Below, piece by piece: positions 5,015 to 11,712 of a stretch of 11,712 nt of DNA. Each line of letters opens with the position of its first letter. Position 1 is the stretch's first letter. The translations under genes were made by a program, and so were the position numbers. The DNA is from RGIG3872 sp045660245 (GTDB lineage Bacteria > Bacillota > Clostridia > Christensenellales > UBA1242), in NCBI GenBank assembly GCA_045660245.1, contig JAZRDJ010000063.1, positions 1-11,712 of the forward strand. Direction: 5' to 3'. Below the pieces are notes generated by a model that worked only from the letters and a program-made list of their open reading frames with translations, ran no database searches and had not been told where the DNA came from.

Positions 5015-5938
5015 TCATTCTCCCAAAAATTCTTTTATCATATTTTGAATTGTATCATAATCTTTGTAATTCACAAAATGCACATTTTGCATTTTTTTAA
5101 AAAATGTAACTTGTCTTTTTGCATAGTTTCTTGTGTGCTTTTTCAAAAGTGACTTGCTTTCTTCTTTTGAAATCTCACCAAAAATATACTGACAAATTTC
5201 TTTGTATCCAATCCCCTTCATGGCAGGAGCCGAGCGAGGAATGCCTGCATCCAGCAAATTTTGAACCTCTTCAACCAATCCCATGTCAAACATCTTGTCC
5301 ACTCTCGCATTGATTGAGTCATAAATCTCGTTTCTGTCCCTGTCCAAAACTATGAGCATATATTCATATTTTGAATCTTGAACAGACCTTGAAAGTTGAC
5401 TTTTCTTCTTTCCAGTTAGCGCAAAAATCTCAAGAGCCCTGATTATCCTCACTGTTTGATTTGGATGAATTTCACTCGCACTTTCTGGATCGATTTGTTC
5501 GAGCATTTCGTGTAATTTTCTTTTGCCTTCTTTTCCCGCTATGTTTTCAAGTTTTGCCCTGAACACATCGTCTCTTGTGCAATCAGAATCAAACGGAAAC
5601 AAAAGTGCAGAAATGTAAAGTCCCGTTCCACCAACAACAATCGGAATCTTTCCCCTTTCAGAAATTTCCTCAATTGCCTTTGATGCTTCAATTGAAAAAT
5701 CTCCAGCACTGTACTCTTCACTTGGATCACGAATATCGATCAAATGATGCGTCACGCCTTGCATTTCGCTCTCTGTCACTTTTGCAGATCCAATATCAAA
5801 TCCACGATAAACCTGAATTGAATCAGCACTCACCACTTCACCACCATACTTTTTCGCAAGGAAAACTCCAAGTGCGGTTTTCCCCACACTTGTTGGACCA
5901 GTGATTATGATTAATTTTTGTTTTTTATTTTCTTTCAA
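5015..5938 (-). CDS. miaA: tRNA dimethylallyltransferase MiaA
   Basis: MiaA transfers a dimethylallyl group from DMAPP to N6 of A37 in tRNAs that read codons starting with U, giving i6A. The 307 residues are normal length. They show the P-loop GPTSVGKT (14-21), the catalytic or recognition motif DSIQVYRG with Asp39 and Gln42, HHLID (64-68), and the VVGGTGLYI segment (101-109) that lines the tRNA-binding channel. The start codon is TTG at 5938, with no nearby ATG in frame. The likely ribosome site AAGGA lies in the last codons of mutL, about 11 bases upstream, which is not ideal. The product feeds MiaB, encoded at the head of the same operon. The TTG start and loose spacing suggest modest translation coupled to mutL. 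Confidence 0.96.
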   Translation of the reverse strand: MKENKKQKLIIITGPTSVGKTALGVFLAKKYGGEVVSADSIQVYRGFDIGSAKVTESEMQGVTHHLIDIRDPSEEYSAGDFSIEASKAIEEISERGKIPIVVGGTGLYISALLFPFDSDCTRDDVFRAKLENIAGKEGKRKLHEMLEQIDPESASEIHPNQTVRIIRALEIFALTGKKKSQLSRSVQDSKYEYMLIVLDRDRNEIYDSINARVDKMFDMGLVEEVQNLLDAGIPRSAPAMKGIGYKEICQYIFGEISKEESKSLLKKHTRNYAKRQVTFFKKMQNVHFVNYKDYDTIQNMIKEFLGE

Positions 5939-5941
5939 AGT

Positions 5942-7987
5942 TTACACTATCCTTTTGAACCATTTTTCAATTTCACTTTTCATGACGCGCACGGCAATTG
6001 GTCTGCCATGTGGACAAAATAGCGGTATTTTTTCAGCACTCATATTTGCAAACAACTTGTCAATTTCTGACACTGTGAGATCATTTCCGCCCTTGACCGC
6101 GCTTTTGCATGAATGTTGCATAAGTTTCTCTTTGATGAGATCTGATCTTGACACAAACATTTTTGTTTCAGACAAAAACTCATCAAAGAACTTGTCAAAA
6201 TTGATACCTTGAAGCAATGATGGCACTGCTGATATCTTGAATGAATTTTGACCAAATTCATCAACTTCGAATCCAAGGCCAGAGAGAATCTCCAAATTGT
6301 TTTCAAGAATTTCAGCCTCAATCGGTGTAAGTTTCAAAACATACGGAAGCAAAAGTGGTTGAATCGCAACTGATGCTGTATCCACCTGTTTTTTAAACTT
6401 TTCATACAATATTCTTTCATGCGCCGCATGTTGATCAATCAAAAATATGTCGCTATCTATTTCAACAATCAAATAAGTATTGAAAACTTTTCCCACAAGT
6501 TTTGTGTCACCACGAACAATCATTTTTTCATTCGCGTTTGGAGCAATTGCATCACATTCATAATTTTCAGCCTGAATGACTGGTTTTTCTTCAACTTTTG
6601 AGGTCAAGGTATTCTGTTTCTCAAATTCCTGCTTTGGCTGTGCAAATGATGTTTTCGAAAGACTCTCAAACAATTTTGAACCAAGCCCAGCACCTGAATT
6701 TGAAATATTCGCTTTTGGTGAAGGCTCATTGTACTCAACAGTATTGTTTTTCAAGCCAACAACTTCACATGGGTATTCCTCAACAATGCTTTTTGCTCTT
6801 TGGGGTTCAATCACTGGTTTTGAAAACATACTCAAATTTACACCAGCCTTATCAATCTTTGGTGCTGGCTTTGGTTCAGATTTTGGCAACACAATTTTGA
6901 TATCGCTTTGATCATTTGTTGCCTTGTACACTCCAGACCTAACAATTTCACTTTCCTTGATTTCAACTTCTTTTTCAGATGTTATCACACTTGAAACATA
7001 GTCCATTTCATGAATTGCACGTGACACTGCCTCAAAGACAATTGAATAAATCTTTTGACCATATGCAAATCGAACTTCTCTCTTGTTTGGGTGCACATTT
7101 GCGTCAACGTCTGTGAATGGCAATTCAAGATTCAACACAAAAAATGGGTATTTTCTTTTCATGAGCATGTCGCCATAAGCGTTCATGACGGCAAGACTCA
7201 CCATTTGATCTGTGACATATCTTCCGTTGACCATGAGGGTTTGATATGTCCTGTTTGGCTTTGAAAAACTTGGTCTTCCGATGAAACCAGAAAGTGACAC
7301 ATCACCCTTTGTGATACCAACCTCCAATGTTTCAGTCAAAACCTCTTTGCCATAAACCCCAAACATTGCTTCCTTGAGATTTTTTCCAGACGTTGTGAAA
7401 ATTGTTTTACCATCAACAATATATCTGAAACCAATGTTTGGATTTGCAAGAACGAGTCTTGAAACAAGATTTGTTACCTCTTGTTCTTCACTCTTTGGTT
7501 TTTTCAAAAATTTTGCACGTGCAGGAACATTGAAAAAGAGGTCAGAAACAACCATGATTGTTCCGTCTTTTGCACCAGTTTCAGACATTTTCAGAATTTT
7601 TCCTGCTTCAATTTCAATGAATGATCCAAGTTCAGCGTCCTTTGTTTTTGTTGTCATCGTCACATGACTGACTGATGCAATTGACGCGAGTGCTTCACCA
7701 CGGAACCCAAGCGTCATGATTGAGTCCAAATCGTCAGCAGAAGAAATTTTTGAGGTTGCGTGAGGCATGAACGCTTCACGCATATATTCTTTTTCAACAC
7801 CACAACCATTGTCAACAATCTTGATTTTTCGAATACCACCATACTCAATTTCAACAACAATATTTGTCGCACCAGCATCAATTGAGTTTTCAACAAGTTC
7901 CTTCACAACAGATGCCGGTCTTTCAACAACTTCACCTGCTGCAATTCTGTTGTAAATTGAACTATCAAGTACATTAATTTTTGCCAT
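5942..7987 (-). CDS. mutL: DNA mismatch repair protein MutL (endonuclease type)
   Basis: MutL links MutS-bound mismatches to strand removal. The N-terminal GHKL ATPase domain (about 1-330) has KELVENSIDAGA with catalytic Glu30 and Mg-binding Asn34, VDNGCG (58-63) and GFRGEAL (94-100). A variable low-conservation linker spans about 335-485. The C-terminal dimerisation and nuclease domain carries DQHA(X)2E(X)4E (Asp518, His520, Glu524, Glu529), SCKSAV (626-631) and CPHGRP (658-663), the metal-site set of nicking MutL proteins found in bacteria without MutH. QPLLLP (543-548) fits the sliding-clamp contact motif of Bacillus-type MutL. The length of 681 residues is within the family range. AAGGA (8000-7996) lies eight bases before the ATG, just after the mutS stop, 15 bases upstream of the start. 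Confidence 0.97.
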   Translation of the reverse strand: MAKINVLDSSIYNRIAAGEVVERPASVVKELVENSIDAGATNIVVEIEYGGIRKIKIVDNGCGVEKEYMREAFMPHATSKISSADDLDSIMTLGFRGEALASIASVSHVTMTTKTKDAELGSFIEIEAGKILKMSETGAKDGTIMVVSDLFFNVPARAKFLKKPKSEEQEVTNLVSRLVLANPNIGFRYIVDGKTIFTTSGKNLKEAMFGVYGKEVLTETLEVGITKGDVSLSGFIGRPSFSKPNRTYQTLMVNGRYVTDQMVSLAVMNAYGDMLMKRKYPFFVLNLELPFTDVDANVHPNKREVRFAYGQKIYSIVFEAVSRAIHEMDYVSSVITSEKEVEIKESEIVRSGVYKATNDQSDIKIVLPKSEPKPAPKIDKAGVNLSMFSKPVIEPQRAKSIVEEYPCEVVGLKNNTVEYNEPSPKANISNSGAGLGSKLFESLSKTSFAQPKQEFEKQNTLTSKVEEKPVIQAENYECDAIAPNANEKMIVRGDTKLVGKVFNTYLIVEIDSDIFLIDQHAAHERILYEKFKKQVDTASVAIQPLLLPYVLKLTPIEAEILENNLEILSGLGFEVDEFGQNSFKISAVPSLLQGINFDKFFDEFLSETKMFVSRSDLIKEKLMQHSCKSAVKGGNDLTVSEIDKLFANMSAEKIPLFCPHGRPIAVRVMKSEIEKWFKRIV

Positions 7988-8002
7988 AATGTTTTTCCTT
8001 TT

Positions 8003-10633
8003 TTACTTTTTAACTTTATCAACCAAATTTTGGAGAGTTCCAAAAGCCATTATTGGGGAAATTGTATTCATATCCATTTCCTTGAGGACATTGATCACTT
8101 CGTCATAATTGAAGTTTGTTGTTTGACTGCATTGTGTTCTATCTCCATCAGAGCCATAACCCTTTTGTCCAGACTCAACATTTTTGAGAATTTCCTTTGC
8201 TCTGGTGATGAGTTCTTCAGGCAGGCCAGCGAGTCCTGCAACCTCAATACCAAAACTCCTGTTTGCACTTCCCCTTGCAATCTTGTGCAAGAAAATTACA
8301 GAACCGCCAAACTCCTTGACCATAACTCTGTAATTTTTCACACCGTCAACCTTTCCTTCAAGGTCACAAAGTTCGTGATAGTGCGTTGCAAAAAGAGTTT
8401 TTGCTTTCAAGTGTTTTGAGAGATATTCCATGATTGCCCATGCAATTGAAAGTCCATCATATGTTGATGTTCCTCTGCCCACCTCATCAAGAATAATGAG
8501 TGATTTGTCTGTTGCATTTTGAACAATGTTTGCAACCTCAATCATTTCAACCATGAAAGTACTCTGACCAAAAGCAAGATCATCGCTTGCTCCAACACGA
8601 GTGAACACTCTGTCAGTGATTGCAATTTCTGCCGAATCCGCCGGCACAAAGCATCCCATGTGAGCCATGAGGGTAATGATCGCAACTTGACGCATGTATG
8701 TACTTTTTCCGGCCATATTTGGTCCAGTGATGAGCATTGTCCTGTTTTCGTCCGTATCAAGGTTTGTATCATTTGGCGAGAACGCCCCACCATCAAGCAA
8801 ACTCTCAACAACAGGGTGACGACCATTCACAATATTGATGCAAGAAATTTCATTGTTGATTGTTGGTCTTGTGTAGTTGTTTTTGTTGCTCACAATCGCA
8901 AATGACAACAACACATCAAGTTCAGCAATCGCGTCAGCGGACTCAAGCATTTCTGCAATGAACCCAGCGAGATATTCTTTGATCTCACCATAGATCTTGT
9001 TTTCAATCACAAGCGACTCTTCTTGACTGTGCAAAATCTTGTATTCCATATCTTTGAGTTCTGGAGTAATGAATCTTTCGCATGTGGTTGTTACCTGCTT
9101 TTGAATATAGTCACTCGGAACAAGTGGAATTTGTGAAGTTGTCACTTCTATATAATATCCAAAAACCTTGTTGAATTTGATCTTGAGATTTTTGATACCT
9201 GTTCTTTCTTTTTCATTTTTCTCAAACTCTGCGAGCCATTCAATACCGTTTGTGCCCGCCATTCTCGCAATGTCAAGTTCTGACGAAAATCCCTCTTTGA
9301 TGAAACCACCATCTTTCATGATCGTTGATGCTTCAGGATTGATTGCGCGCTTGACAAGATCAACAACTTCAACAAGTTCAGATATTTTTGAATTCAAATC
9401 AGAGAGTTTCTTTGAACTTGCATTGTAAAGAAGTGTCTTGATTTCAGGAAACTTTGAGAGGGTATCAGCAAGCGCTAAACACTCTTTTGGATTGATTGTT
9501 CCTGCTGAAATTTTGCTACATTTTCTTTCAATATCTTGAACAAATGAAAGTGTTGTTTTGAGTTCTTCACGCATCACGATGTCGTCCACAAGTTCACTCA
9601 CAGCATCAAGCCTCTCATTGATCATAATCTCATCACGAAGTGGTTTTTCAACAAACCCTCTGATCTTTCTTGATCCCATCGGAGTTTGAGTGTTGTCGAG
9701 CAAATACAAAAGACTGCCCTGTTGTTTTCTGTATCCGTTGCTTTGAGTAAGTTCAAGATTTCGTCTTGTATTCACATCAAGGTGAACATAAGATTCATCT
9801 TTCACAACTGTTAGTTTTTTGATGTTGCTCACAACCCTCATCTGTGTTGCCTGAAGGTAAGAAAGGAGCGCACCCACTGCCTGAATGCCAAGACTAAACC
9901 CCACAGCATCAAACACAGCAAGTGACGAAATTGAAAATTGATTTTTCACAAGTCTTTCTGCTTTATCAAAAGTAACTCCTGCTCCCTCAAATGGGTAAAA
10001 TTTTGGAACAGCGCCAACTCTCACTGCAGACAATTTTTCTTCAACATCTGTCTTGATTTCTCTCGTTGTGATAATTTCGCTTGGTTTCACACGAACCAAA
10101 ACATCATCCAAAAGTTTGCTCGCCTTTTCACCCTTGACCTCACACATTTCGAGTGCTCCAGTTGAAATATCTGTCCACGCAATACCAAAACCATCTCTTG
10201 CTTTGTTTGATGAGATTGCAAGCAAATAATTGTTTTTTGTTGGCTCCAAAACTTCATCTTCAAGCGCAGTTCCAGGTGTAACAATCTTTGTCACAGCACG
10301 TTCAACGAGGTTCTTTCCCACTTTGAGTTTTGGGTCAGAAATCTGTTCACAGATTGCCACTCTGTAACCTTTTTCAATGAGTTTTGCGATGTATGCATCT
10401 GCTGCATGATATGGAATTCCGCACATTGGTGCACGCTCTTCAAGCCCACAGTCCTTGCCAGTAAGCGTAATTTCCAGTTCTCTTGCGCAAGTGATTGCAT
10501 CATCAAAGAACATTTCATAAAAGTCACCCAAACGATAAAACAATATTTCATCTTTATAGTCAGTTTGCTTGAGTGTAACATAGTGTTTCATCATTGGTGT
10601 CATTTTATTTTTCATTTCGTCTGATACAGCCAT
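8003..10633 (-). CDS. mutS: DNA mismatch repair protein MutS
   Basis: MutS finds mismatches and small loops and recruits MutL. The 876 residues are the usual length for MutS1. The mismatch-reading Phe-x-Glu is FYE (38-40) in GDFYEMFFDD, followed by the connector, the lever with the clamp around 440-550 and the ABC-type ATPase. The ATPase shows Walker A GPNMAGKST (637-645), the signature region near STFMVEM (691-697), Walker B LIILDEVG (712-719) and the His of FATHYHEL (748-755). The C-terminal helix-turn-helix lies at about 842-874. Where many relatives have a QLSLF-like clamp-binding box, this protein has QTTNF (837-841), which is weak. AAGGAG (10647-10642), inside the miaB end, lies eight bases before the ATG, and the miaB stop directly touches the start, so the two are translationally coupled. 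Confidence 0.98.
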   Translation of the reverse strand: MAVSDEMKNKMTPMMKHYVTLKQTDYKDEILFYRLGDFYEMFFDDAITCARELEITLTGKDCGLEERAPMCGIPYHAADAYIAKLIEKGYRVAICEQISDPKLKVGKNLVERAVTKIVTPGTALEDEVLEPTKNNYLLAISSNKARDGFGIAWTDISTGALEMCEVKGEKASKLLDDVLVRVKPSEIITTREIKTDVEEKLSAVRVGAVPKFYPFEGAGVTFDKAERLVKNQFSISSLAVFDAVGFSLGIQAVGALLSYLQATQMRVVSNIKKLTVVKDESYVHLDVNTRRNLELTQSNGYRKQQGSLLYLLDNTQTPMGSRKIRGFVEKPLRDEIMINERLDAVSELVDDIVMREELKTTLSFVQDIERKCSKISAGTINPKECLALADTLSKFPEIKTLLYNASSKKLSDLNSKISELVEVVDLVKRAINPEASTIMKDGGFIKEGFSSELDIARMAGTNGIEWLAEFEKNEKERTGIKNLKIKFNKVFGYYIEVTTSQIPLVPSDYIQKQVTTTCERFITPELKDMEYKILHSQEESLVIENKIYGEIKEYLAGFIAEMLESADAIAELDVLLSFAIVSNKNNYTRPTINNEISCINIVNGRHPVVESLLDGGAFSPNDTNLDTDENRTMLITGPNMAGKSTYMRQVAIITLMAHMGCFVPADSAEIAITDRVFTRVGASDDLAFGQSTFMVEMIEVANIVQNATDKSLIILDEVGRGTSTYDGLSIAWAIMEYLSKHLKAKTLFATHYHELCDLEGKVDGVKNYRVMVKEFGGSVIFLHKIARGSANRSFGIEVAGLAGLPEELITRAKEILKNVESGQKGYGSDGDRTQCSQTTNFNYDEVINVLKEMDMNTISPIMAFGTLQNLVDKVKK

Positions 10634-11712
10634 TTATTCTTCTCCTTCTATTTCACCAAAAAGACTGGTAAGTTTTGCTCTTGTAACTTTCACATTCACA
10701 AATTGTCCAATCAAATCTTCTGCCCCTTCAAAATTGATTGCCTTGCCTTGATCAATTGAGCCAATCAAACATCCTTCAGCCTTTGGACTTTTTTCTTCAA
10801 CCAAAACCCTGAGAGTTTTTCCAACAAAGGTTTCTGAGATTTTTGAAGAAATTTCACGTTCAAGATCAATGAGCCTTGAAAGTCGTTCTTTTTTTGTCTT
10901 TATATCAATGTGTCCTTCCATTGTTTCTGCAACTGTCCCTTTGCGCTTTGAGTAAATAAACATGAAAAGTTGCTCAAATCCGACACGTCGCACAATATCC
11001 AATGTCTGTTCAAAATCCTCTTCAGTTTCAGTTGGAAAACCAACAATAATATCAGAAGAAAATTGAGCATCTGGAATTTTTGCCTTAATTTCATCAATGG
11101 TTGCAAGATACTTTTCTCTTGTGTACTTTCTGTTCATGAGTGAAAGTATCCTGTTGCTTCCTGATTGAAATGGCAAGTGAATGTAGTGTGAAATGTGCTT
11201 TGATGATGCAATCACATCAATCACTTTCGAAGACAAGTCTTTTGGGTGAGATGTCATGAATCTCAGTCTGAAATCAAAGTCAAGCAAATCAAGCCTAGCA
11301 AGAAGATTTGCAAAAGTCATTGACTCATCTTCAGTGTCATTGCCATATGAATTCACATTCTGTCCAAGAAGAGTGATTTGCTTGTACCCCTCATTCAAAA
11401 GGCCTTTGACTTCAGCAACGATATCATCCATTGGTCTTGAAACTTCACGACCACGAACATAAGGAACAATACAATATGTGCAAAAATTGTTGCACCCATA
11501 CATAATGTTCACCCAAGCATTGACACCACTTGTTCTCACCTTTTCCATTGCGTCGCGATCCCTGATATCTTCAGTTTCATCAATTGAAATGATTCTTTTT
11601 TTGCTCTTTTTGCGTTCAAGAATAAATTGCTCAAACTTTGACAAGTTATGAGTCCCAAAAACAATATCAATAAACGGAAATTTTTTTGTGAGCATTTCTG
11701 GGTATCCCGATT
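10634..11712 (-). CDS. miaB: tRNA-2-methylthio-N6-dimethylallyladenosine synthase MiaB (5' end missing)
   Basis: MiaB is a radical-SAM methylthiotransferase that turns i6A37 into ms2i6A37 in tRNA, using two Fe-S clusters. The reading frame stays open to the right edge, so about 80-90 N-terminal residues with the three auxiliary-cluster cysteines are off-window. Counting from the Met codon at 11695, the visible part shows FGTHN (13-17), the radical-SAM triad Cys68-x3-Cys72-x2-Cys75, and the MiaB signature GREVSRP (82-88). It also shows ITLLGQNVNSYG, PFQSGS, SSDIIVGFPTETEEDF and a C-terminal TRAM domain over the last 65 residues that binds tRNA. That Met is not the true start, since the family begins well upstream. 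It is the first visible gene of the operon; the promoter is outside the window. Its partner MiaA is three genes downstream. Confidence 0.96.
   Translation of the reverse strand, partial: SGYPEMLTKKFPFIDIVFGTHNLSKFEQFILERKKSKKRIISIDETEDIRDRDAMEKVRTSGVNAWVNIMYGCNNFCTYCIVPYVRGREVSRPMDDIVAEVKGLLNEGYKQITLLGQNVNSYGNDTEDESMTFANLLARLDLLDFDFRLRFMTSHPKDLSSKVIDVIASSKHISHYIHLPFQSGSNRILSLMNRKYTREKYLATIDEIKAKIPDAQFSSDIIVGFPTETEEDFEQTLDIVRRVGFEQLFMFIYSKRKGTVAETMEGHIDIKTKKERLSRLIDLEREISSKISETFVGKTLRVLVEEKSPKAEGCLIGSIDQGKAINFEGAEDLIGQFVNVKVTRAKLTSLFGEIEGEE

Noticed and set aside
8003..10633. Many long antisense frames across mutS, mutL and miaB
   Set aside because: They lie opposite strongly conserved genes, lack ribosome sites and promoters, and show no recognisable motifs.
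1..11712. CRISPR arrays, insertion sequences, phage genes, toxin-antitoxin pairs or attachment sites
   Set aside because: No direct-repeat array, transposase, integrase or paired small genes are visible, and all larger frames belong to recognised housekeeping or lipid-type families.

Overview
The window looks like a chromosomal housekeeping segment from an AT-rich, low-GC member of the Bacillota, most likely an uncultured Clostridia-type lineage. Four things support this: the gene order miaB-mutS-mutL-miaA-ynbB with lexA close by, a MutL carrying the endonuclease motif DQHA(X)2E(X)4E, strong AGGAG-type ribosome binding sites with TATAAT promoters, and a Gram-positive-style LexA operator. No species can be named from the sequence alone. 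There are no mobile elements, no CRISPR array, no intergenic gap over 300 bases, and coding density is high.

Left part (1-1180). The minus strand opens with the first 18 bases of a tRNA cut by the window edge, most like tRNA-Trp, preceded by a near-ideal promoter. Upstream of it on the same strand is a 96-residue protein with 14 cysteines and an Asp/His/Cys-rich tail (105-395). It is divergent from lexA (521-1126, plus). The 125-bp gap between them holds a promoter for each gene, a 16-base palindrome that overlaps the lexA -35 box and is the best LexA operator candidate, and a second perfect palindrome. The lexA promoter places the transcription start at or next to the ATG, and no ribosome binding site is visible, so the lexA mRNA may be leaderless.

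Middle part (1130-3785). A convergent pair of lexA and a PLP-dependent alpha-oxoamine synthase gene (1176-2357, minus) shares a bidirectional terminator. That synthase is divergent from a PlsC-type acyltransferase (2548-3729, plus) with a C-terminal zinc ribbon and a possible beta-rich end domain. The two share a 190-bp region with back-to-back extended -10 promoters. The synthase has serine-palmitoyltransferase-like rather than BioF- or Kbl-like signatures, so the pair may be a small lipid-synthesis module (inference). The acyltransferase and ynbB converge on a second bidirectional terminator.

Right part (3786-11712, minus). One tightly packed operon reads miaB (5' end off-window), mutS, mutL, miaA and ynbB, with junctions of 0, 15, 3 and 2 bases. 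MiaA and MiaB perform the successive prenylation and methylthiolation of tRNA A37. MutS and MutL are the recognition and nicking proteins of mismatch repair. YnbB is a PLP enzyme of the methionine gamma-lyase-like family that commonly travels with this cluster. The promoter must lie beyond the right edge. The hfq gene often found after miaA is absent here.

Most of the window is ordinary. The parts that deserve a second look are the small Cys-rich protein sharing a control region with lexA, the leaderless lexA promoter, and the divergent synthase/acyltransferase pair.
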